From NCBI GenBank assembly GCA_017434895.1, contig JAFSGB010000021.1, forward strand, positions 1 through 52,064: a stretch of 52,064 nt of DNA, written 5' to 3'. Below the pieces are notes generated by a model that worked only from the letters and a program-made list of their open reading frames with translations, made no database searches and had not been told where the DNA came from. This DNA is from Clostridia bacterium. Lineage in GTDB: Bacteria; Bacillota; Clostridia; Oscillospirales; Acutalibacteraceae. The position numbers were made by a program, and so were the translations under genes. Positions 43,117 to 51,526 of the stretch are shown here, piece after piece; within the stretch, counting starts at the first letter, position 1; every line of letters starts with the position of its first letter.

Positions 43117-44931
43117 TTGAGCAACAATTTAACAAGACTTAAGCAAAAGGCTAACCGCCTACCTCTTACAGCGGGAGTTTATATAATGAAAAACTCCCAA
43201 GGAGAGATTATCTACATCGGCAAGGCGAAAGCCCTTAAAAACCGAGTGACCCAGTACTTTGGGAGCGGAAATCAGCACACCGAAAAGGTGCGGCAGATGG
43301 TAAGAAATGTGGAGGATTTTGATTACATCCTCTGCGACAGCGAGTTTGAAGCGTTTATTTTAGAAAACTCACTCATAAAACAAAATCAGCCAAAATATAA
43401 TATCCTTTTAAAGGATGACAAGGGCTATTCTTACATTAAAATAACAAAGGAAAGGTGGCCGAGAATTTCGGCGGTTAAAATGACCGATCGCCAAAACGAG
43501 TTTATCGGTCCCTTTAATTCGGGATATGTGGTAAAGCAGACGGTGGACGAGGCAAGAAAAATCTTCAAAATTCCCGACTGCAACCGAGATTTTGACAAAA
43601 TAAGTAGCCCTTGCCTTAATTTCCATATTGGCATTTGCGATGCTCCTTGCCGTGGTAAAATTAGTAACGAGGCTTACATTGAAAGCATTAATTCCGCCAA
43701 GGAATTTATTAAAAGCGGTGACAGTGGGTCACTCGGTCTTGAAAATTTGGAAAAGAAAATGCTTGATGCCGCCGAAAGTCTGCGTTTCGAGGAGGCGGCA
43801 AGGCTTCGTGACCGCATTAAAGCTATAAAAAAGCTCCGCGACCGTCAAAAGGTGGTAAGCATCAGCCACAAGGAACAGGATGTTATTGCTACCGCTTTTT
43901 TAGGGGAACGAGCTTGCGTGGAAATACTTATTTTCCGTGGTTTTAAGCTGACCGACAAAAAGCAATTTTTCATTGAGGGCTTTAGCGACAAGGAAAGCCT
44001 TTACAGTGAATTTTTGCCCCGCTATTACGGGGAAAACGAGCCTCCTCAAAGAGTGCTTTTAGATGTTCCCGCCGAGAATTTCGGCGTTTTGGAGCAGTGG
44101 CTTAGTAAACGAGCCGAGAAAAAGGTAAAGCTGATAAACCCAAAGGCAGGCGACCAGTTAAAGCTTATCGAAATGTGCCTTACAAACGCCGCCGAAAATC
44201 TTTCGGAAAAAACCGAGAGAACGGGTAAAGAAATGTCCGCTTTAAACGAGCTTCAAGCCCTTTTGGGGCTGGAGAAAACGCCTCGTTATATAGAAGCCTA
44301 CGATATTTCCAACACCGCCGGCAGCGAGAATGTGGCGGGAATGGTTGTTTTTAAGGATGCCAGACCTTTTAAAGCGGCCTACAAAAGATTTAAAATTAAA
44401 GGCTTTATCGGTCAGGACGATTACCGCTCTATGGCAGAAGTGCTTGACCGCCGTTTTGCGGAATACGAAAAGGGCGACGACGATGGCTTTAGCGCACTGC
44501 CCGACCTGATTTTACTTGACGGTGCAAAAGGGCAAATTTCCGCAGTGCTTCCAATACTTCAAAAACACAATATAGATGTCCCCGTTTTCGGTATGGTCAA
44601 GGACTCCAAACACCGCACCCGCGCTATTGCTACAACAGGCGGGGATATCGCCATTAAATCCAACCGACGGGCATTCACCCTAGTAACTAATATTCAAGAC
44701 GAGGTGCACCGCTTTGCAATCGGCTACCACAAAAAGCTACAATCAAAGAGCGTTACGGGAACAGAGCTTTTGCAGATTGAGGGTGTGGGCAAGGAAAGAG
44801 CCAAGGTACTTTTAAAGCATTTCGGCAGTATTGAGAAAATTAAAAAAGCAACCATAAAGGAGCTTTGTGCAGTTAAGGGAATATCACCCAAAACGGCAGA
44901 AAATGTAGTTAAATATTTTGGGAATATTTAA
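43117..44931 (+). CDS. uvrC: Excinuclease ABC subunit C
   Basis: The 604-residue protein has the GIY-YIG nuclease domain (AGVYIM ... EIIYIGKAKALKNRV), a UVR motif (EKKMLDAAESLRFEEAARLRD), a C-terminal RNase H-like nuclease part (IEAYDISNTAG, LLDGAKGQI) and a helix-hairpin-helix end (LLQIEGVGKERAKVLLKHFG). It makes both incisions in nucleotide excision repair. TTG 43117 follows AAAGGGGCG. Confidence 0.95.
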   Translation: MSNNLTRLKQKANRLPLTAGVYIMKNSQGEIIYIGKAKALKNRVTQYFGSGNQHTEKVRQMVRNVEDFDYILCDSEFEAFILENSLIKQNQPKYNILLKDDKGYSYIKITKERWPRISAVKMTDRQNEFIGPFNSGYVVKQTVDEARKIFKIPDCNRDFDKISSPCLNFHIGICDAPCRGKISNEAYIESINSAKEFIKSGDSGSLGLENLEKKMLDAAESLRFEEAARLRDRIKAIKKLRDRQKVVSISHKEQDVIATAFLGERACVEILIFRGFKLTDKKQFFIEGFSDKESLYSEFLPRYYGENEPPQRVLLDVPAENFGVLEQWLSKRAEKKVKLINPKAGDQLKLIEMCLTNAAENLSEKTERTGKEMSALNELQALLGLEKTPRYIEAYDISNTAGSENVAGMVVFKDARPFKAAYKRFKIKGFIGQDDYRSMAEVLDRRFAEYEKGDDDGFSALPDLILLDGAKGQISAVLPILQKHNIDVPVFGMVKDSKHRTRAIATTGGDIAIKSNRRAFTLVTNIQDEVHRFAIGYHKKLQSKSVTGTELLQIEGVGKERAKVLLKHFGSIEKIKKATIKELCAVKGISPKTAENVVKYFGNI

Positions 44932-44983
44932 TTACATTTTGTGTTAAAAAGAGTTACAAAATGGTGACAAAAAAGCGAAAAAG

Positions 44984-45012
44984 TTGATTTTTGGGGTAAA
45001 ATATGGTATAAT
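44984..45012 (+). promoter_or_regulatory. Sigma-A promoter of the class A PBP gene
   Basis: TTGATT (44984-44989), 17-base spacer, TATAAT (45007-45012), 31 bases before the ATG. Confidence 0.8.
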
Positions 45013-45043
45013 CCGTTTGTATGTACACATTGGAGGTGTATTT

Positions 45044-47350
45044 ATGAATAATTTTGATGGTAAGGATTTATACAGCTTTGATAATTCTGCTAACAAAATT
45101 GAAAATGGAGAAACCAGCTTTGACCTAAATGACTTTTCCTCTCACACTGCAGAGGAAACTGAAGTTGTCAAAGAAAAGAAACAAAAAAAGCAAGACAGAA
45201 AGCAACGTATTATTAAAATAGTTCTTACTGTATTTTTAGTAGGTCTTATCACAGTTTCGCTTGTAGTGGGTGCTTTCATGTTCTATGCCTTTACCATGGT
45301 TGACCCTACAATGGACGAGGATTTAAATAATTTAGCACTAGATTTTACCACTACTATTTACGTGGATGACGGTGACGGCGATTACAAGGAATACCGTCGT
45401 TTGCATAGTCAGTTTAACCGTATTTGGGTAGATTATGACGAGGAAAGTGCCAAAGAAAAGGACCCGTCTTACACAGGTATACCGTATAATCTCGCAATGG
45501 CGTTTGTTGCCATTGAGGATAAAGGTTTTAACGACCACAACGGGGTTGACTGGAAGCGTACCTTTGCCGCTTTTGTCAACGAATTTTTACCGATTTCAAA
45601 CTCCCGCTTCGGCGGCTCTACCATTACTCAGCAGTTAGTTAAGAATTTAACTGACGACCGCTCACAGAAGGCCAGCCGTAAGGTGAGAGAAATTATGAGG
45701 GCGAGATATCTTGAGGATAACTATGCCAAAGCAACGATTTTAGAGTGCTACCTTAATACAATTCCAATGGGTAATGGCACCTACGGTGTTGAGGTTGCGG
45801 CAAATTATTATTTCGGAAAGCGTGTTAAGGATTTAACCATTGCCGAATGCGCAAGCTTGGCTTCTATCACAAAGGCACCGACATACTATTCACCCGATAA
45901 GAATCCCGAGGAAAACAAGCTTCGCCGAGATGTAGTGTTAAGGGAAATGTATTCGCAGGGCTACATCACCGAGGAAGAGTATGAAAAAGCAGTTGACTCA
46001 GAGCTCGTTGTAACGGCAGATAAAAGTGTCCTTAACCAAAACGAAGTGAATTCCTATTTTATAGATGCTCTTATTAATCAGGTGTCCAGTGACCTTTCTG
46101 AAAAATATGGCTATGACAAGTCTCACGCAGACCAAATGTTTTATAACGGCGGTTATAAGATTTATGCAACGGTTGATGTTGAGATGCAGGAAGCGGCAGA
46201 AAAGGTGTTTGCCGACGAAGCTTATAACATTAAGAACAAAAACGGAGATGTTCTACAAGCGGGCATTACCATTATGGACTATGAAGGCAGAGTCAAGGCA
46301 ATGGTAGGTTCTTTAGGTGAAAAGACCGACAATCGCGGTTGGAATAACGCTATTGATGCTGTTCGTCAACCCGGTTCCACAATGAAGCCTATTGCAGCAT
46401 ACGCCCCTGCTATCGAACAGGATTTAATTCATTTTTCAAGTATTTTGAATGACACTAAAACTAATTATAACGGCTGGACACCGGTTAACTGGTATGGCTC
46501 TTATTGGGGAAATGTTACTACTCAGTATGCTTTAGAGCGTTCAATAAACGCAATTCCTGTTTATTTGGTTAATAAGCTAAAACCAAAAAACTCCTATGAT
46601 TTTCTTACCCAAAAGCTGGGAATTACCACCCTCAATGAGGAGGATATAAATCTTTCTCCCTTGGGTATGGGAGGAACAAATGGCGGACTTAATACCCTTG
46701 AATCCGCTGCCGCTTTTGCGATTTTCGGTAACGGCGGAAGGTACTATGAGCCGACATTTTATACCAAGGTTACAAACCAAGATGGCAAAATTATTCTTGA
46801 GCACAAAACAAACTCCAAAATGGCGATAAGCGAGGATACCGCCACTATTATGAATCATCTCTTGCAGACCGTAGTTTATGGCAGTAACGGTACAGGTAAG
46901 GGTGCCGCAGGATATATTTCGAATATGAAGATTTATGCAAAGACCGGTACTTCCAACGACCAAAATGACCTTTGGTTTGTGGGCGGAACGCCTTATTATG
47001 TTGGGTCATGCTGGTGCGGATATAAAACCATGCAACCGATCGCCAAATCTTACAGTGGAATAGCAATGAAGCTTTGGGGCAATGTAATGTCAAAGGCACA
47101 TTCGGGACTTGCCGCCAAGGAATTCGAGGATAGCCCCTATGCAGTGGAAAAATACTACTGCAAAACAAGCGGAGATATTGCCAATTCGGGTTGTCCTGAT
47201 AAGGCAGTAGGTTGGTATAAAACAAGCAACTTAGACCCTAAAAATAAATCATATATTCCGATTTGTACTGCTCATGAGGGCGATGCTATATCAGACCCCG
47301 GCACCGAGCCTGACACAGACACATCGTCTAATACATCAAGTAATGATTGA
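45044..47350 (+). CDS. Class A penicillin-binding protein (PBP1A type)
   Basis: ATG 45044 (TGGAGGTG upstream) gives 768 residues. An acidic then lysine-rich cytoplasmic head (1-55) precedes one membrane segment (about 56-82). The GT51 glycosyltransferase has AIEDKGFNDHNGVDW and SRFGGSTITQQLVKNLT; the transpeptidase has RQPGSTMKPIAAY (the SxxK serine) and KTGTSND. The end is Thr/Ser/Asp-rich. It both polymerises and cross-links peptidoglycan. Confidence 0.94.
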   Translation: MNNFDGKDLYSFDNSANKIENGETSFDLNDFSSHTAEETEVVKEKKQKKQDRKQRIIKIVLTVFLVGLITVSLVVGAFMFYAFTMVDPTMDEDLNNLALDFTTTIYVDDGDGDYKEYRRLHSQFNRIWVDYDEESAKEKDPSYTGIPYNLAMAFVAIEDKGFNDHNGVDWKRTFAAFVNEFLPISNSRFGGSTITQQLVKNLTDDRSQKASRKVREIMRARYLEDNYAKATILECYLNTIPMGNGTYGVEVAANYYFGKRVKDLTIAECASLASITKAPTYYSPDKNPEENKLRRDVVLREMYSQGYITEEEYEKAVDSELVVTADKSVLNQNEVNSYFIDALINQVSSDLSEKYGYDKSHADQMFYNGGYKIYATVDVEMQEAAEKVFADEAYNIKNKNGDVLQAGITIMDYEGRVKAMVGSLGEKTDNRGWNNAIDAVRQPGSTMKPIAAYAPAIEQDLIHFSSILNDTKTNYNGWTPVNWYGSYWGNVTTQYALERSINAIPVYLVNKLKPKNSYDFLTQKLGITTLNEEDINLSPLGMGGTNGGLNTLESAAAFAIFGNGGRYYEPTFYTKVTNQDGKIILEHKTNSKMAISEDTATIMNHLLQTVVYGSNGTGKGAAGYISNMKIYAKTGTSNDQNDLWFVGGTPYYVGSCWCGYKTMQPIAKSYSGIAMKLWGNVMSKAHSGLAAKEFEDSPYAVEKYYCKTSGDIANSGCPDKAVGWYKTSNLDPKNKSYIPICTAHEGDAISDPGTEPDTDTSSNTSSND

Positions 47351-47360
47351 TTTTAAAAAA

Positions 47361-47387
47361 GCAGAGTCTCAATGGGCTCTGCTTTTT
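47361..47387 (+). terminator. Terminator after the PBP gene
   Basis: GCAGAGTC (47361-47368) and GGCTCTGC (47375-47382) pair (one G-U), followed by TTTTT (47383-47387). The DUF2156 ribosome site begins right after, so read-through would be its main source unless a promoter was missed. Confidence 0.7.
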
Positions 47388-47396
47388 GGAGGTATT

Positions 47397-48272
47397 ATGC
47401 TGAATTTTAGAAAAATTGAGCTTGAGGACAAGCCTGTTTTAGAAACATTTTTGAAAAATTCAGAAGAGATTTCCTGCGAAAACACATTTGTCAATCTTTA
47501 TGTTTGGCAAAAGGCATATAACAACGAGATAGCTATTAAAGGGGAAACGCTCTTTATAAAATACGGCGAGGGCGATAGCGAAAATTTTCGTCTGCCTATT
47601 GGCGGAAATCTTGAAGCGGGGCTTAAGGAAATTATCAACCACTGCGGAAAATACCCCATCTTTTGGAGCCCTATAAACGAGAATTTTGCCAGTTTGCCTA
47701 GGTGGTTTACCGAAAAATACGATATGTCACCTACACGTGACGGATTTGATTATATTTATCTTTGCGAGGATTTAGCACTGCTTAGCGGTAAAAAATATCA
47801 CTCTAAGCGAAACCATATAAGTGCGTTTTCAAAAAAGTATAGTTGGCATTATGAGGATATAAGCGACAAGAATATCGATAAAATACGGGAATGTGCTGAG
47901 CTTTGGTACAGTGAAAATGCCGATAGACTTGACAGATATGCCCTTTGTGAAAAAGAAGGGGTAGAAGAAGTTCTGTCTAATATGGAAGCTTTAGATGTAG
48001 TCGGCGGTGCTGTTTTTGTAGAAAATAAGGCGGTGGCATTCACCTTAGGTACCCCGATTAATGAAAAAGTTTTAGATGTTTTTGTCGAAAAGGCACTACC
48101 GGAATATGCCACTGCTTATGCCGTAATTAACAATGAGTTTGCAAAAAGGCAAGAAAAATATAAATACCTAAACCGTGAGGATGATATGGGACTTGAAAAT
48201 TTGCGTCGCGCCAAGCTTTCCTACCGACCCGCAGTAATTTTAGAAAAATACATTTTCACACCTAAGGAATAA
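47397..48272 (+). CDS. DUF2156 protein (GNAT-like, lysyl-phosphatidylglycerol synthase C-terminal fold)
   Basis: From ATG 47397 (GGAGG five bases before) the product has 291 residues. FVNLYVWQKAYNNEIAIKGETL, FDYIYLCEDLALLSGKKYHSKRN, HISAFSKKYSW, and VIAFTLG-like AVAFTLGTPINEKVLDVFVEKAL are the DUF2156 blocks. The fold is a double GNAT found in MprF C-termini and in FemX-like aminoacyl transferases; function of this soluble form is not known. A longer ORF start inside the PBP gene was rejected. Confidence 0.85.
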   Translation: MLNFRKIELEDKPVLETFLKNSEEISCENTFVNLYVWQKAYNNEIAIKGETLFIKYGEGDSENFRLPIGGNLEAGLKEIINHCGKYPIFWSPINENFASLPRWFTEKYDMSPTRDGFDYIYLCEDLALLSGKKYHSKRNHISAFSKKYSWHYEDISDKNIDKIRECAELWYSENADRLDRYALCEKEGVEEVLSNMEALDVVGGAVFVENKAVAFTLGTPINEKVLDVFVEKALPEYATAYAVINNEFAKRQEKYKYLNREDDMGLENLRRAKLSYRPAVILEKYIFTPKE

Positions 48273-48275
48273 TAT

Positions 48276-48764
48276 ATGAAAAGAGAAATTCAAATTTACC
48301 GTGAAAGCTTTGGGGTTTCAGAGGAATTTGAAAACCTGCTTTTTAAGGCATCCCCCGAAACTTTCAAGGTTAATAACCAAACAGTATCACAGCTTTTTTT
48401 ATTGCAGGCTACTATTGTAAAAAATGAAATTAATATTCCTTGCAAATATCTTTTTGCTGCCGCAACCAAAAGAGAAGAACGCAAAAAGGGCTATATGAAA
48501 AAGCTTATTAGCGGCATAACTGAAAATCAAATTTTAATACTACGCCCCGCAAACAAAACACTGATTAACTACTACAAAAAGTTAGGGTTTACGCTTTTCA
48601 CCGCCAACGATTACAAAAATAACGGATTTGCCGTTGAACCCGAGGGACATTTCCGTTTGTTAGCCGACCTTGAAGGTAAAACCAATGACGGTGAATTTCC
48701 TCTTATGGCAGTCAATTCACCAATAGATTTAAACGGAATTTATTTTCCGTTTACGTTGCCGTAA
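48276..48764 (+). CDS. GNAT family N-acetyltransferase-like protein
   Basis: The 162-residue product has the acetyl-CoA pocket pattern FAAATKREERKKGYMKKLI (R-x2-x-K-G) and the later INYYKKLGF. It starts three bases after the DUF2156 stop, so the two acyl-transferase-like proteins are co-translated. The last 40 residues are not typical. Substrate unknown. Confidence 0.7.
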   Translation: MKREIQIYRESFGVSEEFENLLFKASPETFKVNNQTVSQLFLLQATIVKNEINIPCKYLFAAATKREERKKGYMKKLISGITENQILILRPANKTLINYYKKLGFTLFTANDYKNNGFAVEPEGHFRLLADLEGKTNDGEFPLMAVNSPIDLNGIYFPFTLP

Positions 48765-48784
48765 TTCAGCAAAGCTAAAAAATA

Positions 48785-48811
48785 AACCACGCTTGTTAAA
48801 CAAGCGTGGTT
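48785..48811. terminator. Bidirectional terminator between GNAT and lipoprotein genes
   Basis: AACCACGCTTGT (48785-48796) and ACAAGCGTGGTT (48800-48811) form a perfect 12-bp stem with loop TAA. Convergent genes end on both sides. Its architecture (perfect stem, TAA loop) mirrors the terminator at 31883. Confidence 0.85.
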
Positions 48812-48817
48812 ATTAAT

Positions 48818-49219
48818 TTAACTAATCCAACCTAAATTATTTGGGTCGTAGCCGGTATCAGTATCCTGTGTGCCTGCTATATTGCTGGAAGTTCCGCTTT
48901 CAACCTTTTCGGTTGTGGAGGAGGTTTCATTTGTTGGGGTACTCTCTGTTTTGGATGATGTTGCCTGTTGTTTATTATATTCAGCAGGGTTGTTCAACGC
49001 ATCCTCGGTAATAACATCCTCAACATAAACCACATTACCATCATCGTCGGTTTTCTCAGTGGCGGGTGTGGAAGGCATGCCTTCTTCGATGGGTATATTA
49101 TAATTTGAGGAAGAATCCTTACCGGTATTCTTATCCTTATTTTTCTTTCCGCAACCAGTGGTTAAGACAAGACATATAACAAGCAGAATAACTGTTAAAA
49201 GAGATAATATTTTTTTCAT
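48818..49219 (-). CDS. Small Ser/Thr/Asp-rich lipoprotein of unknown function
   Basis: The 133-residue product has a signal peptide ending LTTGC, so C23 is the likely lipidated cysteine. The rest is low complexity: Lys/Asp then Thr/Ser/Glu, with VVYVEDVITEDALNNPAEYN as the only ordered-looking part. Its ATG is one base after the stop of the secreted protein gene, so they are coupled. No known domain is recognised. Confidence 0.8.
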   Translation of the reverse strand: MKKILSLLTVILLVICLVLTTGCGKKNKDKNTGKDSSSNYNIPIEEGMPSTPATEKTDDDGNVVYVEDVITEDALNNPAEYNKQQATSSKTESTPTNETSSTTEKVESGTSSNIAGTQDTDTGYDPNNLGWIS

Positions 49220-49220
49220 A

Positions 49221-50162
49221 CTACTTTAAAAGATTATTGATTTCTACAATGTTGTTGTAGGAGTTGTTCAAAGTAGCACCGAACTCAATATGGTAAGCGT
49301 TAGATGCATCCTTATAGATTACATAAGGCTTAACCTGAATTTCCTTGGCCTTGTTAGCACTGTTATCAGCAAAGTAAACAGCAACACTGTAAACCATATC
49401 AGTAGCGGTTGAAGTCAAATAGTTATTAGCTTTTACGTTGATCATAGCGGTGGAATCATTAAGAACCAATTCACCCTGGGCATTTACGGTAGCACCGAGA
49501 GTAGCAGCCTTAGTTGTAAGAGTATCGGTATAAGCTACAACGAAACCGCAGCTAACTGCAATACCGCCTTCAACAGCGTTTGTTGCTTCTTCACGGAAAA
49601 GCTTAGTGCCGAAACGGATAGCGTCCTTCTTTTCACCGGAAGCTGCACGATATTGAGCACCGAGTGAATTGAGTATAGAACCAACAGTGATTTCTTTATT
49701 GGCAACGACAATGCCATCGTCCTTTAATGCTTCGTCAGTATCAGCAACAGAAATGTCGGTAAGAGAGAAGGTAGCTGTAGAAAGCTGACCTAAGTCAAAG
49801 CAAAGGTCTGCCCAAGCAGTGGTACCTAAGTCATCGCCCGTTACATTGTCGGTAGCAACAACGAAAGTGATAGAATTGTCACCGTTTGAAGTGTACATAT
49901 CAGAATTTTCGATGCCTGCTTCAGCAAATTTGCTGTCAGCCTCAACAATAGTAGCACCGGCAGTCCAAGCTAGGGTGGCTTTTATAGCACCATAGGGCTT
50001 ATCGGTGGTAACAGATATGTACATTTTGTCATTAATGGAATCATATCTTCTGTTTAGCTGAACCTTGGGTTCAAAATCAGCTGCAAGAGAAGTAACAGAC
50101 ATAGCGGTTAGGCACATAACAATGGCCAAAACCAACACAAGAAGTTTCTTTAGGTTTTTCAT
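49221..50162 (-). CDS. Secreted protein of unknown function, copy A of a tandem pair
   Basis: From ATG 50162 (CGGAGGATAAG upstream) the product has 313 residues. Residues 1-34 are a signal peptide ending near LAAD. The N-terminal half (35-150) has beta-sandwich spacing reminiscent of cohesin/Ig folds (AIKATLAWTAGATI ... ATFSLTDISVADTDEAL). The C-terminal half has SLGAQYRAASG, IRFGTKLFREEATNAVEGG, MINVKANNYL and IQVKPYVIYKDAS, as in many uncharacterised Firmicutes extracellular proteins. No dockerin, catalytic motif or sorting signal is seen. It is preceded by a 37-aa peptide gene and followed by the lipoprotein. Confidence 0.88.
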   Translation of the reverse strand: MKNLKKLLVLVLAIVMCLTAMSVTSLAADFEPKVQLNRRYDSINDKMYISVTTDKPYGAIKATLAWTAGATIVEADSKFAEAGIENSDMYTSNGDNSITFVVATDNVTGDDLGTTAWADLCFDLGQLSTATFSLTDISVADTDEALKDDGIVVANKEITVGSILNSLGAQYRAASGEKKDAIRFGTKLFREEATNAVEGGIAVSCGFVVAYTDTLTTKAATLGATVNAQGELVLNDSTAMINVKANNYLTSTATDMVYSVAVYFADNSANKAKEIQVKPYVIYKDASNAYHIEFGATLNNSYNNIVEINNLLK

Positions 50163-50199
50163 TTTCTTATCCTCCGAATTCAAGTAGTAGAATTAGTGC

Positions 50200-50313
50200 T
50201 TATGGGATTTGATCGCCGTCAACGTCATTATCCGTAAGGGGACTAGTAGTGATAATATCGGTTGCTGAAAACAACTGAATTGTAAGCTCTGGTAATTCGA
50301 ATTCTTTTTTCAT
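50200..50313 (-). CDS. 37-residue acidic peptide, unrecognised small gene
   Basis: ATG 50313 follows AGGAGAT by seven bases, and a stop lies at 50200. The peptide begins MKKEFELPELTIQLFSATD, continues IITTSPLTDN and ends with an Asp-rich tail finishing QIP. The pattern K-K then P-E-L, then F, then D-I-I-T-T-S followed by an acidic tail recalls short peptides seen in many Clostridia genomes; function is not known. It has its own promoter and a leader hairpin and lies 37 bases before copy A of the secreted proteins. RiPP precursor, secretion leader peptide or signalling peptide are all possible; no RiPP enzyme is nearby. Confidence 0.7.
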   Translation of the reverse strand: MKKEFELPELTIQLFSATDIITTSPLTDNDVDGDQIP

Positions 50314-50340
50314 GAAAGCATCTCCTAACAATTAATTCAA

Positions 50341-50360
50341 TGTCAGAGGGCACTCCGACA
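50341..50360 (-). promoter_or_regulatory. Leader hairpin of the small peptide mRNA
   Basis: On the minus strand TGTCGGAG and CTCTGACA form an eight-bp stem (one G-U) with loop TGCC. It begins about eight bases after the predicted start site and ends before the ribosome site. Confidence 0.5.
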
Positions 50361-50374
50361 TATATTACGCTACT

Positions 50375-50403
50375 ATATTATCATAATTTTCGGTGTTTGT
50401 CAA
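50375..50403 (-). promoter_or_regulatory. Sigma-A promoter of the small peptide / secreted protein A / lipoprotein operon
   Basis: Minus strand: TTGACA (50398-50403), 17-base spacer, TAATAT (50375-50380). The stretch 50404-50524 upstream holds nothing I can identify. Confidence 0.7.
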
Positions 50404-50524
50404 TAGTTCTTTTAAAAATTATATGTGACAAAAACAAGGATTGTAATTTGTGTAAAATTTCCAAGAATGATTAGGAAAGGAAAGTGATATTATTAGATAA
50501 CAGACAAATTGGGAATTATTAAAA

Positions 50525-50558
50525 AATAAAAAACCGCGCCGCTTTGACGGGCACGGTT
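50525..50558 (-). terminator. Terminator after secreted protein B
   Basis: On the minus strand AACCGTGCC and GGCGCGGTT pair (arms 50550-50558 and 50532-50540, one G-U), followed by TTTTTATTTTTT. It ends copy B before the small-peptide operon begins. Confidence 0.85.
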
Positions 50559-50587
50559 TAGTAACTAATACAGTTGTAAATACCTGA

Positions 50588-51526
50588 TTAACTCAGTGCA
50601 TTATAAGTAGCAAGAATGTTATTGAAGGAATTTTTCATAATGCTACCCCATTCTATATGGTAATAACCTGATGCATCCTTGTAGATCACATAGGGCTTAA
50701 CTTGAAGCTCCTTAGCCTTATTTGGACTGTTTTCGTCTTCAAAGTAAACAGCAACAGTGTAAATCATATAATCAGCTTCGCTCTTTAAGTACTTTTGAGC
50801 TCTCACATTTATCATGGCATTTTCATCATTAAGTATAAGGTTTTTTCCTTTTAAAGTAGCACCAAGAGTAGCATCTTCTTCTTCAAGTGTTTCTGTATAA
50901 CCCAGAATGTAACCGCAGCTAACTGCAGTACCGCCTTCAACGGCGTTTGTTCCTTCTTCACGGAAAAGCTTAGTACCAAAACGGATTGCAGCCGGTATGC
51001 CATCTGAAGCTGCACGATACTGTGCACCTAGGGAGCAGATTGTATTGCTGGCGACTATAGTGTTTTCAATGTCTGCAATAGTGTTGGTGTTCATTACATC
51101 GTCAACACTTGCAACGGAAATATCGGTAAGATTAAAGGTTGCATTAGAAAGTCCGTTCAAGTCAAAGCAAAGCTCGACCCAAGAGTTTGAACCTAATGGT
51201 GTAGTGGTTAAATTTTTGGTTAAAACAGTAAATGTTATGGAATTTGTTCCGATTGAGTACATATAATCTTTGATTTCGGCCTTGTCAAATGTACTGTTAG
51301 TAAAGTCAAATGTAACACCGGCATCATGCTCTAAAGTGGCTTTAATCGCACCGTAGTAGCCGTCAGTAGTAATAGATATATACATTTTATTGTCGTCGGT
51401 ATTGTATCTTCTGTTAAGCCTCACAATCGGCTCAAAAGTATCTGCTGCAGAAGAGGTGAAAGAAACGCAGGTGATACATATAACAACGGTCAAAATAGAC
51501 ACGAAAAGTTTTTTGATTTTTTTCAT
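50588..51526 (-). CDS. Secreted protein of unknown function, copy B of a tandem pair
   Basis: From ATG 51526 (CGGAGGATAATATT) the product has 312 residues and aligns end to end with copy A: shared FEP-V-LNRRY at the start of the mature form, KMYIS-TTD, YGAIKATL, NSITF, L-CFDL, LTDISVA, SLGAQYRAAS, IRFGTKLFREE-TNAVEGG, KPYVIYKDAS. The signal peptide ends near SSAAD. The nucleotide match is strongest around the FGTKLFREE region. It is a separate transcript from copy A because of the terminator at 50525. Same tentative beta-sandwich plus unknown-domain architecture. Confidence 0.88.
   Translation of the reverse strand: MKKIKKLFVSILTVVICITCVSFTSSAADTFEPIVRLNRRYNTDDNKMYISITTDGYYGAIKATLEHDAGVTFDFTNSTFDKAEIKDYMYSIGTNSITFTVLTKNLTTTPLGSNSWVELCFDLNGLSNATFNLTDISVASVDDVMNTNTIADIENTIVASNTICSLGAQYRAASDGIPAAIRFGTKLFREEGTNAVEGGTAVSCGYILGYTETLEEEDATLGATLKGKNLILNDENAMINVRAQKYLKSEADYMIYTVAVYFEDENSPNKAKELQVKPYVIYKDASGYYHIEWGSIMKNSFNNILATYNALS

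Noticed and set aside
47274..47396. N-terminal extension of the DUF2156 protein
   Set aside because: It overlaps the PBP end and runs through its terminator; GGAGG supports 47397.
48818..51526. Classical RiPP biosynthetic cluster
   Set aside because: No radical SAM maturase, lanthionine synthetase, peptidase-transporter or protease stands near the 37-aa peptide; the neighbours are only secreted proteins and a lipoprotein.
49221..51526. Cellulosome scaffold or dockerin proteins
   Set aside because: The N-terminal half has cohesin-like spacing only; no dockerin repeats, carbohydrate-binding modules or sorting signals are seen.
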